A stretch of 64,000 nt of DNA from Kitasatospora aureofaciens (GTDB taxonomy: Bacteria; Actinomycetota; Actinomycetes; Streptomycetales; Streptomycetaceae), in the NCBI GenBank assembly GCA_000720845.1, contig JODU01000023.1:1-64000 (forward strand), written 5' to 3'. Positions 49,677-59,413 of this stretch are shown piece by piece. The first letter of the stretch is position 1; the number at the start of each line of letters is the position of its first letter. A program made the position numbers and the translations under genes. A model generated the notes under the pieces. That model did no database searches. It had not been told where the DNA came from and was given only the letters and a program-made list of their open reading frames with translations.

Positions 49677-49970
49677 CCCCCGCCGAGGGGCGCTGAGGGA
49701 CCGTCAGTAGCACCCCGCGGACCCAGTGTGACGACACGGCCCGGGACCCTGTTCGCCCCAGGGTTCTGGGCCGTTTTGTGACCCAAACTCCCCCAGGATG
49801 TGACCTACCTCTCCCGCCCCCTGGATTTACGCAGGTCAGACCAGTCCCACCCCTCCCTTCCGGGCCCAAAGTCCTGTCCGTTTCGTGACGTTACGCACTG
49901 ACAGACGGTTAGTCCTCCCTTCAAGCTGATGTAGGAAGTCGGGGGTCGACTTTGAACCGGGAGTACGTCA

Positions 49971-50780
49971 GTGAGCGCCATGCCGATCGCCCTGCTGCTC
50001 ACCACGGCCGCCACCGGCGCCGTGGGCGTCGCCGTCCTGCGCAGCATCATGGTGCTGCGCCGGCAGGTGACCGCCCTGCGCGCCGAGCTGGCCGAGAGCC
50101 GGGCCACCGCCACGCGGGGCCGGGTGCCCGCCGCCCGCACCACCGCCGATGCCGAGGAGATACGCGCCGCCGTCGCGGAGGCGCTCGCCGAGGAGCGCGA
50201 GCGGGAACTCGCCGAGGCGCGGGCCTTCTGGGCCGCCCAGGAGACCCGGGACGCCTCCGACGCGCCCCTGCTGCTCGGTCTGTCCGACAGTGAGCTGTTC
50301 CTGCCCCGCCAGGCGGACCTGGTGGGCCTGGAGTCCGTGACCGAGCCGGTCGCGGACACCGACGAGCCGTCCTCGCCGGACGCGGGCCACGCCGGTCCCA
50401 GGGAGTCCGCCGAGCTGGCCGCCGCCCGCCGCCGGCACCCCTCCCACCCGGACTTCGTGCCGAACCCGTCCCCGGCCGTGAACGACCACGACCGCACCGT
50501 GGCGACCCTGGAGGAGCTGGCCGAGTCGAGCGTCGCGCTGGCCGACGTCCGGCCGGGCCCGCTGGGCACCCTCGACGTGTACGTCTTCGCCGACGGCACC
50601 ACCCTGTGCATGACCCCGGGGCACCGCGAGACCGCGGAGCGCCTGGCCGCCGCGCTGGGCGCGGGTCAGACGCCGTACCTCCTCGGCGGCTCGGGGATCT
50701 CCGGTGCCTACACGCTGACCTTCGCCTGCGGTGAGGAGAACGTCTACATCCTGGCGGACCGCGTCATCGCGTCCCTGTAG
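49971..50780 (+). CDS. Conserved actinobacterial protein with N-terminal membrane segment, unknown function
   Basis: 269 aa, GTG at 49971 with GGAG eight bases upstream. A hydrophobic segment at about 5-28 is followed by a basic, probably coiled region rich in Ala/Glu/Arg (about 30-90), an acidic linker, and a compact C-terminal domain (about 190-269, VRPGPLGTLDVYVFADGTT...). A single-pass protein with a cytoplasmic or extracytoplasmic domain is likely. No family is recognised. The 294-base upstream region is AT-richer near 49880-49950 and holds its promoter. Confidence 0.7.
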   Translation: MSAMPIALLLTTAATGAVGVAVLRSIMVLRRQVTALRAELAESRATATRGRVPAARTTADAEEIRAAVAEALAEERERELAEARAFWAAQETRDASDAPLLLGLSDSELFLPRQADLVGLESVTEPVADTDEPSSPDAGHAGPRESAELAAARRRHPSHPDFVPNPSPAVNDHDRTVATLEELAESSVALADVRPGPLGTLDVYVFADGTTLCMTPGHRETAERLAAALGAGQTPYLLGGSGISGAYTLTFACGEENVYILADRVIASL

Positions 50781-50811
50781 TCACGCCAGCCACACCCAGC
50801 GCGTAGTCACG

Positions 50812-51123
50812 TCAGACCCCGGCCCTCTTGCGGGCCTCCTCCACCAGCGCCGCCGCCTCTTCCACCTGGCCCTCGTCCTCCAGCACGAGGGCCAAGTCGT
50901 GTGCGGCGACGGCGATCTGGTCGGCGGCGGCGAACATGCCCGCGTCCGGCATCTCGCGGGGCTCGGCCCCTGGTTCCTCCACCAGCTGGGCGCGCCGGGC
51001 CAACTCCCTGGCCAGCTCCAGCGCCTCGGCGGCGGCGCCGCGCTGCAGCCTGCTCTGCGGGGCGGCCCGCAGCCGGTCGGCGAAGTCGTCCACGGCACGG
51101 GTCAAAGGCGTCGTATCAACCAC
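50812..51123 (-). CDS. Small conserved helical protein, unknown function
   Basis: 103 aa, GTG at 51123, no obvious Shine-Dalgarno site. It is composed almost entirely of Ala/Glu/Leu/Arg-rich helices (AVDDFADRLRAAPQSRL, EALELARELARRAQLVEE), likely helical hairpin or TPR-like. No function is assigned. It is convergent with the preceding gene and divergent from the DUF4287 gene. Confidence 0.65.
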   Translation of the reverse strand: MVDTTPLTRAVDDFADRLRAAPQSRLQRGAAAEALELARELARRAQLVEEPGAEPREMPDAGMFAAADQIAVAAHDLALVLEDEGQVEEAAALVEEARKRAGV

Positions 51124-51226
51124 GGCGCGAGCGTACGCGGCCGTCCGGGACTGTTGCCAACGGGCGCACGCTCAGGCACGGTGACCTGAAGGACCGGCTT
51201 ACATCCCCTTTCGCCCGGAGGCGCCG

Positions 51227-51457
51227 ATGTCCCAAGTCTTCTCCGAGGAGACCCATCGCAATCTGCTCGCCCGTATCCCCCAGTGCACCGGCCGTGAGAT
51301 CTCCGACTGGCTGCGCGCCGTCGAGGACGGCCCCGCCCTCTTCCGCTTCGAGGAGAAGGTCAGCTGGCTCCGCCACGAACACAACCTCGCGTACGGCCAC
51401 GCGAAGGCGATCGTCCACGAGTACGACCTGAGAAGGGCCGCCCGCAACCTGCTGTGA
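51227..51457 (+). CDS. DUF4287-like small protein
   Basis: 76 aa, ATG with GGAGG five to six bases upstream. It is small, helical and soluble, with GREISDWLRAVEDG and LAYGHAKAIVHEYDLRR, matching the DUF4287 pattern. Function is unknown. A strong hairpin follows its stop. Confidence 0.8.
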   Translation: MSQVFSEETHRNLLARIPQCTGREISDWLRAVEDGPALFRFEEKVSWLRHEHNLAYGHAKAIVHEYDLRRAARNLL

Positions 51458-51480
51458 GCGGGCGCCGGCCACACGACGAC

Positions 51481-51513
51481 GAAGGGCCCCGGGCACGAAG
51501 CCCGGGGCCCTTC
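51481..51513. terminator. Bidirectional hairpin terminator
   Basis: A perfect 14-bp stem (51481-51494 with 51500-51513) and 5-base loop lie between the convergent DUF4287 and Bax-inhibitor-1 genes. Confidence 0.85.
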
Positions 51514-51546
51514 ACTGGTCGTTCTGCTCGGACCGGTCGTCGCCGA

Positions 51547-52470
51547 CTAGTCGTTGCTGTTCAAGATCGCGATGAGGCGCAGGAACTCGAGGTAGATCCA
51601 GACCAGCGTCAGCGTGAGGCCGAAGGCGGCGAACCATGCCTCCTCGCGCGGTGCGCCGTAGGCGAGCCCGTCCTCGACCTGCTTGAAGTCGAGGGCCAGG
51701 AAGCAGGCACCGAGGATGATGCCGACGATGCCGAAGACGACACCGAGCGCACCACTGCGGAAGCCGAGGCCGTCACCGCCACCGAAGACCGCGAACAGCA
51801 GGTTCACCATCATCAGGATGACGAAGCCGAGCGCGGCGGCCATCACGAAGCCGTAGAAGCGCCGGTTGACGCGGATCCAGCCCGCCTTGTAGGCGACCAG
51901 CACACCGGCGAAGACCGCCATCGTGCCGATCACGGCCTGCATGGCCGCGCCGTCCGCGATGCGGTTGTCGACGACGCTGGAGACGACGCCGAGGAAGACA
52001 CCCTCGAACGCCGCGTAGAGCAGGATCAGCGCCGGCGTGGGCTTGCGCTTGAAGGACTGGACGAGCGCCAGGACCATGCCGATCAGCGCGGCGCCGATAC
52101 CGATGCCGTACGAGCGGTTGATGTTGGCGTCGTCCACGGGCAGCAGCGCCCACGCGAGCGCGGCCGTCACCACGAGGACGCCGAGCGTGCTCGCCGTGCG
52201 GATGACGACGTCGTCCATCGTCATCCGGCCGGTGGTGGCGGGCGCCTGCGGCGGGGCGCCGTACTGAAGGTCCTGCTGGGCGTACGGGTTCTGCGCGTAC
52301 GGGTTGCCGGCGGGCGGCTGGGCGTACGGGTTGCCCTGGGTGCCCTGCGCGTACGGGTTGGCCTGCGTGGCGACGGCGGGTCCCCCGGCCTGCGGCGCGG
52401 CGTTGAAGCCCGCGTAGCCGTTGTCGCGGCTGAACCCCCGTCGCGAGAAGACCGGGTTTCTGCTCCTCAT
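51547..52470 (-). CDS. Bax inhibitor-1/YccA family membrane protein
   Basis: 307 aa from ATG at 52470, with GGAGGAG upstream. The N-terminal 80 residues are low-complexity with four NPYAQ pentapeptide copies. Seven membrane segments of the BI-1 fold follow (about 90-300), ending in a short hydrophilic tail. Family members conduct or control Ca2+ leak or interact with membrane proteases; the bacterial role is not established. It stands alone, convergent with DUF4287. Confidence 0.9.
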   Translation of the reverse strand: MRSRNPVFSRRGFSRDNGYAGFNAAPQAGGPAVATQANPYAQGTQGNPYAQPPAGNPYAQNPYAQQDLQYGAPPQAPATTGRMTMDDVVIRTASTLGVLVVTAALAWALLPVDDANINRSYGIGIGAALIGMVLALVQSFKRKPTPALILLYAAFEGVFLGVVSSVVDNRIADGAAMQAVIGTMAVFAGVLVAYKAGWIRVNRRFYGFVMAAALGFVILMMVNLLFAVFGGGDGLGFRSGALGVVFGIVGIILGACFLALDFKQVEDGLAYGAPREEAWFAAFGLTLTLVWIYLEFLRLIAILNSND

Positions 52471-52638
52471 TTCACTCCTCCATGGCCACACGACGCAGCC
52501 TTGGCTCAAGAGTAATAGAACGGCAAAGGAATGACCCTACTGCTTGGGGAGGATCTTTCCCTCGACTTGCCGCTCAACACGCTACGCCGATCAGTGATTC
52601 CCCTCACGGCCGGGGCGGCACGGCCCGCCGGGCGCCGC

Positions 52639-53808
52639 TCACCCGATCGGGAACCCGGTGTAGGCCTCGGCCAGGTCGGTCTCGGCGGCGCGGGAGGAGG
52701 CGATCCGGTCGAGGCGGGCCAGCTGGAGCCGGTCCTCGAAGGGCGTGGCGCCGGGGGCGGCGTGCAGCAGCGTCGTCATGTCGTACGAGAACCGCTCGGC
52801 CTGCCAGACGCGGCGCAGGCAGGTCGCGGAGTACGCGTCGAGCAGTTCGTCGGAGCCGGTGGCGGTGCGGTGGGCCAGGGCCCGCGCGAAGGTGACCACG
52901 TCGCCGACGGCGAGGTTGAGGCCCTTGGCGCCGGTGGGCGGCACGATGTGCGCGGCGTCGCCGGCCAGGAAGAGGCGGCCGTGCCGCATGGGCTCGTGGA
53001 CGTAGGAACGCATCGGCGTGACCGACTTCTGGGTGATGGGGCCCCGCCGCAGGCTCCAGTCGTCGTCGGTCTCGAAGCGGCGCTCCAGCTCGTCCCAGAT
53101 CTCCTCGTCGCTCCAGCTGTCGGCGTCCGTGTCGGCGGGGACCTGGAGGTAGAGGCGGGAGACGGACGGGGAGCGCATGGACAGCAGGGCGAAGCCGCGG
53201 TCGTGGCGGGCGTAGACCAGCTCGTCGTGCGAGGGGGCGACGTCGGCGAGGATGCCGAGCCAGCCGAAGGGGTACGTCCGCTCGAAGGTCCGCCCGTCCG
53301 GGACGGCCGCCCGGGCGACCCCCCAATAGCCGTCGCAGCCGACGACGTAGTCGCACTCCAGCACGTCCTCGGCGCCCTCGCGGCGGAAGCGGATGCGCGG
53401 CCGGTCCGTCTCCGCGCCCTCCACGGCCAGCGCCTCGGCCTGGAACAGCAGCGGGCCGCCCTCCTCGAGCTGGAGGGCGATGAGGTCCTTGCAGACCTCG
53501 GTCTGGGCGTAGACCATGACGGACCTGCCGCCGGTGAGCGCGGGGAAGTCGACGCGGTGGCGGCGCCGGGCGAACCGCAGCTCGATGCCGTCGTGGCGCA
53601 TCCCCTCGCGGTCCATCCGCTCTCCGGCCCCCGCCTCGCGCAGCACGTCCACCGTGCCCTGCTCCAGGATGCCGGCGCGCTGCCTGCGCTCGACGTAGCC
53701 GCGGTCGCGGCTCTCCAGGACGACCGAGTCGATCCCGGCGTTGTGCAGCAGCCGGGCGAGCAGGAGCCCGGCGGGGCCTGCCCCGATGATGCCGACGGTG
53801 GTGCGCAT
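52639..53808 (-). CDS. pobA: 4-hydroxybenzoate 3-monooxygenase
   Basis: 389 aa, ATG at 53808 with AAGGGA upstream. It is a class A flavoprotein hydroxylase with the FAD motif VGIIGAGPAG, the DG motif region YVVGCDGYWGVAR and the second FAD motif GDAAHIVPPTGAKGLNLA. RRQRAGILEQG and QTEVCKDL are typical of PobA. It converts 4-hydroxybenzoate to protocatechuate with NAD(P)H and oxygen. No PobR-type regulator is adjacent. Confidence 0.93.
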   Translation of the reverse strand: MRTTVGIIGAGPAGLLLARLLHNAGIDSVVLESRDRGYVERRQRAGILEQGTVDVLREAGAGERMDREGMRHDGIELRFARRRHRVDFPALTGGRSVMVYAQTEVCKDLIALQLEEGGPLLFQAEALAVEGAETDRPRIRFRREGAEDVLECDYVVGCDGYWGVARAAVPDGRTFERTYPFGWLGILADVAPSHDELVYARHDRGFALLSMRSPSVSRLYLQVPADTDADSWSDEEIWDELERRFETDDDWSLRRGPITQKSVTPMRSYVHEPMRHGRLFLAGDAAHIVPPTGAKGLNLAVGDVVTFARALAHRTATGSDELLDAYSATCLRRVWQAERFSYDMTTLLHAAPGATPFEDRLQLARLDRIASSRAAETDLAEAYTGFPIG

Positions 53809-54028
53809 CGGTCGTTCCCTTCGATCGGCGTCGTTGCCTCGAACCAGTCGATGTTCGCGTGGTGAAATTTCCTTCACCAACGTGGGACGAGTTTCCGGTC
53901 CGACGCGCACCGCTGTCAACGGTCTGCGGGAGGGAACGGGAGAGATGGGGAAGAGGCGGGGAGAGGGTGGCGACCCGAGTGGGGACAGCCGACGGCCCGC
54001 GCACGGCGGCGGTGGCGGTCGGTGGTTG

Positions 54029-54112
54029 TGCCCGGAGCCGGACTTGAACCGGCACGCCCTCGAAGGGGCAGCGAGGTTTAAGCTCGCCGTGTCTGCATTC
54101 CACCATCCGGGC
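54029..54112 (-). tRNA. bldA: tRNA-Leu, anticodon UAA (bldA)
   Basis: 84 nt on the minus strand. The 7-bp acceptor stem pairs GCCCGGA with TCCGGGC; the anticodon arm is GCGAG-CTTAAAC-CTCGC with anticodon TAA; a long variable arm and GGTTCAAGTCC T-arm are present. The 3' CCA is not encoded. This is the only tRNA that reads the rare UUA codon in Streptomyces, and it controls development and specialised metabolism through TTA-containing genes. Two genes of the terpenoid cluster in this window carry TTA codons. Confidence 0.96.
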
Positions 54113-54517
54113 AGGCCATGGGCTCCGCTTCGCGTGCCTGAGCCTATCGGGACGTACCTCCCGGCCTCGGGCGGGACGGCCGATGTTGTCTTATTTTATT
54201 GGCGCCTGAGGGAGCATCAGGTACCAGGGCAGGCCAACAGCACTTGCCAACAGCCTTGCGCGCGACCGTCGGCCCTGTATGCGGAATGACGGGATTTCAC
54301 CGTCTCGACGAGGGCGCCCGCCCCGTTCTCGCCCGCCCCGCGGTCGGGGTCGCCCGTCATCCGCAGGTATGACACCGGCCCGCCCCGTCCGACCGAAGTC
54401 GCCCCCTCGAACCGGAACAGCGGCTGACTACAGGGCGCCGTACGGCCGGGACGATGGATGACGTCCCGAGCACACCGTGCCGACAGCATCCGCCGTACCG
54501 ACAGGAGCGCCCTTCCC
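54113..54517. other. Intergenic region upstream of bldA and the ABC exporter
   Basis: No gene is supported in these 405 bases. A markedly AT-rich patch (about 54185-54201, with TTATTTTATT) lies about 75-90 bp upstream of the bldA 5' end. A possible -10-like TAGGCT for bldA (complement of 54141-54146) lies closer to it. The right part should hold the promoter of the rightward ABC exporter. Confidence 0.45.
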
Positions 54518-55288
54518 GTGACCACCGCACCCATCGCCGACCGGTCCACCCTCGTGGCCGCGCGCGCCACGGAGCTTTCCAAGATCTACGGCCAGGGCGA
54601 GACCGAGGTGGTCGCCCTGGACCGGGTCTCCATCGACTTCCGGCAGGCCGAGCTCACCGCGATCATGGGCCCCTCCGGCTCCGGCAAGTCCACGCTGATG
54701 CACTGCGTCGCCGGGCTGGACACCTTCTCCTCCGGTTCGGTGCGCATCGGCGAGACCGAGCTGGGCTCGCTCAAGGACAAGCAGCTGACCAAGCTGCGCC
54801 GGGACAAGATCGGCTTCATCTTCCAGGCGTTCAACCTGCTGCCGACCCTCACCGCGCTGGAGAACATCACCCTTCCGATGGACATCGCGGGCCGCAAGCC
54901 CGACAAGCAGTGGCTGGACTCCGTGATCCAGATGATCGGACTGTCCGGCCGCCTCGGGCACCGGCCCTCCCAGCTGTCCGGCGGGCAGCAGCAGCGGGTC
55001 GCCGTGGCGCGGGCGCTGGCCTCCCGGCCGGAGATCATCTTCGGTGACGAGCCGACCGGAAACCTCGACTCGCGTTCCGGCGCCGAGGTGCTGGGCTTCC
55101 TGCGCAACTCGGTGCGGGAGCTGGGCCAGACCGTGGTGATGGTGACCCACGACCCGGTGGCCGCCGCGTACGCGGACCGGGTGGTCTTCCTCGCGGACGG
55201 ACGCATCGTCGACGAGCTGTACGGGCCGACGGCCGACTCGGTGCTCGACCGCATGAAGCGGTTCGACGCCAAGGGCCGCACCAGCTGA
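54518..55288 (+). CDS. ABC transporter ATP-binding protein (MacB/LolD type)
   Basis: 256 aa from GTG at 54518 (MTTAPIADRS), with AGGAG about 10 bases upstream. Walker A is GPSGSGKST (51-59), Q-loop is in FIFQAFNLLP, the signature is LSGGQQQR, Walker B is EIIFGDEPTGNLDS and the H-loop His is in VTHDP. It powers the FtsX-like permease encoded 55 bases downstream. This class exports peptides, antibiotics or lipoproteins, or drives cell-envelope mechanochemistry. Confidence 0.93.
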   Translation: MTTAPIADRSTLVAARATELSKIYGQGETEVVALDRVSIDFRQAELTAIMGPSGSGKSTLMHCVAGLDTFSSGSVRIGETELGSLKDKQLTKLRRDKIGFIFQAFNLLPTLTALENITLPMDIAGRKPDKQWLDSVIQMIGLSGRLGHRPSQLSGGQQQRVAVARALASRPEIIFGDEPTGNLDSRSGAEVLGFLRNSVRELGQTVVMVTHDPVAAAYADRVVFLADGRIVDELYGPTADSVLDRMKRFDAKGRTS

Positions 55289-55343
55289 CACACCCCGTCC
55301 GCCCCCACCCCGTACCCCGTACGTCTGGACAGAGAAGACCCCC

Positions 55344-57875
55344 ATGTTCCGTACCGCCTTGCGCAACGTCTTCGCGCACAAGGCCAGGCTGTTGATGACC
55401 GTGCTCGCCGTGATGCTCGGCGTGGCGTTCGTCTCCGGCACCCTGGTCTTCGCCGACACCCTCTCCAACGCCTTCCGCAACCAGTCGGCGAAGAGCTACG
55501 ACGACGTCGCCGTCGCCGTCACCTCGCACGCCGACCCGGACAACCCCAAGGAGGAGCCCGGCCTCTCCGGCAAGGTCCTCGACCGGATCTCCGCCGTGGA
55601 CGGCGTCGCCGGCGTGTACGGCCGCGTCGAGGGCTTCGCCGGCGTCGCGGACCCCGACGGGAAGCTCATCGGCGTCGGCTGGTCCAACAAGGGCTCCAAC
55701 TTCGCCCCGGGCAAGGACGGCAAGGACACCGCGTACACGTTCACCGACGGCTCCGGTCCGGTGAAGGACGACCAGATCGCCCTGGACGAGGAGTCCGCCG
55801 GCAAGGGCGAGTACAAGGTCGGCGACCGGGTGCGCGTCGCGACCAACGGCCCGGTGCGGGAGTACACCCTCAGCGGTGTGTTCACCACCGAGGACGGTGC
55901 CGTCAACGCGGGCGGCAGCCTCGTCCTCTTCGACACCGCCGTCGCCCAGAAGCAGTACCTCCAACCGGGCTACTTCGAGGACGCCACCGTCACCGCGGCC
56001 CCCGGCGCCGACGACGCCAAGATCCTGGCCGCGGTCGAGCCGCTGCTGCCGGACACCGCCGAGGCCCAGACCGGCCAGGCGCTCGCCGACGAGCAGGCCG
56101 ACCAGATCGAAAAGGGCCTGGGCAACCTCAAGCAGGTCCTGCTCGGCTTCGCCGGCATCGCGCTGTTCGTCGGCGTCTTCCTGATCTCCAACACGTTCAC
56201 GATGCTGGTCGCCCAGCGCACCAAGGAGATCGCCCTGATGCGCGCCGTCGGCGCGTCCCGCAGGCAGGTCACCCGCTCGGTGCTCGCCGAGGCCGCGCTG
56301 GTGGGTCTGGTGGCCTCCGCGGTCGGCTTCGCCCTCGGCGTCGGTCTGGCCGTCGGACTGCGCTCCGGCATGGCCGCGGCCGACATGAAGATGCCGGACG
56401 GCCCGCTGGTGCTGTCGGCCACGCCGGTGGTCGCGGCGTTCGCGGTGGGCGTGCTGATCACGGTGTTCGCCGCCTGGCTGCCCGGCCGCCGGGCCGCGAA
56501 GATCCCGCCGGTGGCGGCCATGAACAGCGTCCACGCGGTGGCCACCACCAAGTCGCTGGTGGTACGCAACTCCATCGGCGCGGCCATCACCGCCCTCGGC
56601 GCGGCGGGGATCGTGGCGGGCGCCTCGACCGGCGGCGACGACGGCCGGATGTACATCGGGGCGGGCGCGTTCCTCGCGCTGATCGGCGTGATCGTCCTGA
56701 TCCCGCTGCTGTCCCGGCCCGTGATCGCGCTCGTCCGTCCGGTGCTCGTCGGCCCCTTCGGGGTGGCGGGCAAGCTGGCCGGCCAGAACGCGGTCCGCAA
56801 CCCGCGCCGCACCGGCGCCACCGCCTCGGCACTGGCGATCGGGCTGACGCTGGTGACCGGCCTGTCGGTGCTCGGCGTCACGGTCGGTACGGCCATCGAC
56901 AAGATGACCACGGACAACATCAAGGCCGACTACATGGTCTCGATGGCCAACGGAGGCGACCTCGACCGCTCCGCGCTGACGGCCCTGGAGAAGGCCGACG
57001 GCGTCTCCGCGGTGTCGCCGCAGCAGGACACCTACTTCCGGGTCGACGGCGACTTCGTCTCCGCGTCGGCGGTCACCCCGGGCGACATCGAGAAGGTCCT
57101 GACCGTCGACGTCGTCAGCGGCAGCGCGGGCTCGCTCGCCCAGGGCCGGATCGCGGTCGCCGAGGAGACGGCCGAGAGCAGGGGCTGGAAGCCCGGCGAC
57201 ACCGTCTCCGTCACCTTCGACGACGACGAGAAGGCCATGCTGACGGTCGGCGCCGTCTACAAGGACAGCGAGTTCCTCTCCCCCGTCCTCGTCGACCGGA
57301 AGGTGGTGGACCGGCACGAGGCGAAGCCGTCCATCCAGCAGGTCTTCGTGAAGGTCGACGGCGGCCAGTCCGCGGCGAACGAGAAGGCCCTCGTCGACGC
57401 GCTCGGCGACAACCCCGCGATCACCGTGATGGACCGGCAGGACATCCGCGACGAGTTCGGCGGCGCCATCAACACCCTGCTGAACGTCATGTACGGCCTG
57501 CTGGCGATGGCCCTGATCATCGCGGTCCTCGGTGTCGTCAACACCCTCGCGATGTCCGTCTTCGAACGGCAGCAGGAGATCGGCATGCTGCGCGCGATCG
57601 GTCTGGACCGGCGCCGGGTCAAGCGGATGGTCCGGCTGGAGGCCGTCGTCATCTCGGTGTTCGGCGCGGTGGTCGGCATCGGTCTCGGCACGTTCCTCGG
57701 CTGGGCGATCGGCGAGACCGTCGCCGAGGAGATCCCCGGGTACGCGCTGGTCCTGCCCTGGGACCGGATCGGGATCTTCGTGGTGCTGGCCGGCCTGGTG
57801 GGCGTCCTGGCCGCCCTGTGGCCTGCCCGCAACGCCGCCCGGCTGAACATGCTGAACGCGATCAAGGCCGAGTGA
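55344..57875 (+). CDS. ABC transporter permease, FtsX-like, duplicated
   Basis: 843 aa. One N-terminal helix (about 15-38) precedes an extracytoplasmic domain (about 40-250), three helices with the FtsX-type motif TKEIALMRAVGASRRQV, another helix pair, a second extracytoplasmic domain (about 500-700), and three C-terminal helices with RQQEIGMLRAIGLDRRRVKRM. It therefore contains two FtsX modules in one chain. With the upstream ATPase it forms an exporter or mechanotransmission complex. The substrate is unknown. Confidence 0.92.
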   Translation: MFRTALRNVFAHKARLLMTVLAVMLGVAFVSGTLVFADTLSNAFRNQSAKSYDDVAVAVTSHADPDNPKEEPGLSGKVLDRISAVDGVAGVYGRVEGFAGVADPDGKLIGVGWSNKGSNFAPGKDGKDTAYTFTDGSGPVKDDQIALDEESAGKGEYKVGDRVRVATNGPVREYTLSGVFTTEDGAVNAGGSLVLFDTAVAQKQYLQPGYFEDATVTAAPGADDAKILAAVEPLLPDTAEAQTGQALADEQADQIEKGLGNLKQVLLGFAGIALFVGVFLISNTFTMLVAQRTKEIALMRAVGASRRQVTRSVLAEAALVGLVASAVGFALGVGLAVGLRSGMAAADMKMPDGPLVLSATPVVAAFAVGVLITVFAAWLPGRRAAKIPPVAAMNSVHAVATTKSLVVRNSIGAAITALGAAGIVAGASTGGDDGRMYIGAGAFLALIGVIVLIPLLSRPVIALVRPVLVGPFGVAGKLAGQNAVRNPRRTGATASALAIGLTLVTGLSVLGVTVGTAIDKMTTDNIKADYMVSMANGGDLDRSALTALEKADGVSAVSPQQDTYFRVDGDFVSASAVTPGDIEKVLTVDVVSGSAGSLAQGRIAVAEETAESRGWKPGDTVSVTFDDDEKAMLTVGAVYKDSEFLSPVLVDRKVVDRHEAKPSIQQVFVKVDGGQSAANEKALVDALGDNPAITVMDRQDIRDEFGGAINTLLNVMYGLLAMALIIAVLGVVNTLAMSVFERQQEIGMLRAIGLDRRRVKRMVRLEAVVISVFGAVVGIGLGTFLGWAIGETVAEEIPGYALVLPWDRIGIFVVLAGLVGVLAALWPARNAARLNMLNAIKAE

Positions 57876-57898
57876 CCTCGCCCGCACCGGGCACACAG

Positions 57899-57930
57899 AG
57901 GGCCGGGCTCCCCACGGGGGCCCGGCCCTT
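57899..57930. terminator. Bidirectional hairpin terminator
   Basis: A 10-bp perfect stem (57899-57908 with 57920-57929) lies between the convergent permease and methyltransferase genes. Confidence 0.8.
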
Positions 57931-57943
57931 CGGGTCGGCGGGG

Positions 57944-59260
57944 TCAGGCGCGGCCGGGCTCGCCCCACACGCGGGCGCGCAGCGGCATTCCGGAGGCGCC
58001 CGAGTCGGGCGTCTTCACGGCGAGGACCTGGTTGACGCCGATGCGGTTGCGTTCGAAGGCGAGCGCGGAGGCGGCCATGTACAGCTGCCAGACCCGGGCA
58101 CGGCCGGGGCTGACCAGCCGGGTGGCCGCCGCCCAGTCGGACTCCAGGTTGGCGACCCAGCGGCGCAGCGTGAGCGCGTAGTGCTCTCGGATGGACTCCA
58201 CGTCGCGGACCTCGAACCCGGCGCGTTCCAGCTGGGTGACGGTGGTGCCGACGGGGGCCAGTTCGCCGTCGGGGAAGACGTAGGCGTCGATGAACTCGTC
58301 GACGCTGTAGGCGGACTCGTCCCGCTGGGGGCGGCGGGCGATCTGGTGGTTCAGCAGCCGGCCGCCGGGCTTGAGGAGCTTGTGCAGATCGGTGGCGTAC
58401 TCCAGGTAGCGCTCGGCGCCGACGTGCTCGGCCATGCCGATGGAGGAGATGGCGTCGTACGGCCCGTCGGCGACGTCCCGGTAGTCCTGGACGCGGATCT
58501 CCACCCGGTCGGTGAGCCCCTCGTCGGCGACCCGCTTGCGGGCGTAGGCGGCCTGCTCCTGGGAGAGGGTCACGCCGACGACGCCGACGCCGTGCTCGCG
58601 GGCCGCGTGGATCGCCATGGAGCCCCAGCCGCAGCCGACGTCGAGGAGGCGCTGACCGGGGCTCAGGTCCAGCTTGCGGCTGACGAGTTCGAGCTTGTCG
58701 CGCTGGGCGTCCTCCAGGGTGCCGCCCTCGGCCGGCGGGGCGGGCCAATAGGCGCAGGAGTAGACCATGGAGGGGCCGAGGACGAGTTCGTAGAAGTCGT
58801 TGCCCACGTCGTAGTGGTGGCTGATGGCCCGCTTGTCGCTGCGCTTGGTGTGCAGGTGGCCGCGGGCCCGGCGGACCTCCTCCGGCGGCGGGGCGGGCGG
58901 CAGCGGCGGCCCGGCGAGCCTCACCAGGCCGCGTACGGCGGCCCGGACCTCGGGGTCGCGCAGCGCCTCGACCAGACCGCGGGCGTCCTCGCCGCGCTCC
59001 CAGATGAGGCCGGCCAGCAGGCCGAGGGTGGTGTAGAGGTCCCCGTCGATGTCGATGTCGCCCGCCACCCAGGCGCGGGCCAGGCCCAGTTCGCCCGGTT
59101 TGAACAGCAGGCGGCGCAGGGCCCTGCGGTTGCGGACGACGAGGGTCGGCGCGCCCGGCGGACCCGCCTGCGAACCGTCCCAGGCGCGGATGCGCACCGG
59201 GAGAGGTGCTCCCAGCAACTGTTCGAAGAGGTTCTGCAGCCGCAGCGCGGCGTCAGCCAT
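57944..59260 (-). CDS. Cyclopropane-fatty-acyl-phospholipid synthase family methyltransferase
   Basis: 438 aa from ATG at 59260 with GGAGGA upstream. The N-terminal lipid-binding part is followed by HYDVGNDFYELVLGPSMVYSCAYW, typical of CFA synthases, and by SAM motif I LLDVGCGWGSMAIHAA. IGMAEHVG contains the conserved Glu/His region and HYALTLRRW is near the C-terminus. It transfers a methylene group from SAM to a lipid double bond, or methylates lipids. The exact lipid product is not determined by sequence. Confidence 0.9.
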   Translation of the reverse strand: MADAALRLQNLFEQLLGAPLPVRIRAWDGSQAGPPGAPTLVVRNRRALRRLLFKPGELGLARAWVAGDIDIDGDLYTTLGLLAGLIWERGEDARGLVEALRDPEVRAAVRGLVRLAGPPLPPAPPPEEVRRARGHLHTKRSDKRAISHHYDVGNDFYELVLGPSMVYSCAYWPAPPAEGGTLEDAQRDKLELVSRKLDLSPGQRLLDVGCGWGSMAIHAAREHGVGVVGVTLSQEQAAYARKRVADEGLTDRVEIRVQDYRDVADGPYDAISSIGMAEHVGAERYLEYATDLHKLLKPGGRLLNHQIARRPQRDESAYSVDEFIDAYVFPDGELAPVGTTVTQLERAGFEVRDVESIREHYALTLRRWVANLESDWAAATRLVSPGRARVWQLYMAASALAFERNRIGVNQVLAVKTPDSGASGMPLRARVWGEPGRA

Positions 59261-59413
59261 GGCGTCCTCCGTGACGAGCGATCCCGGAATGTCCAACACC
59301 ACGTAAACACCTGGGAGCCCGCGGTACAGTCCCCGGCGCGCGTTACGACTCGGCAAAATAGCTGTACACACCAACGGATTCGTCGCTCCAACGGCGCAGC
59401 CCACGCACAGCGC

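Noticed and set aside
55035..58748. A 1237-codon open frame on the minus strand across the ABC permease and methyltransferase genes
   Set aside because: It overlaps three well-supported genes, has a low-complexity product (Gly/Asp/Val/Arg) and no ribosome-binding site or family signature.
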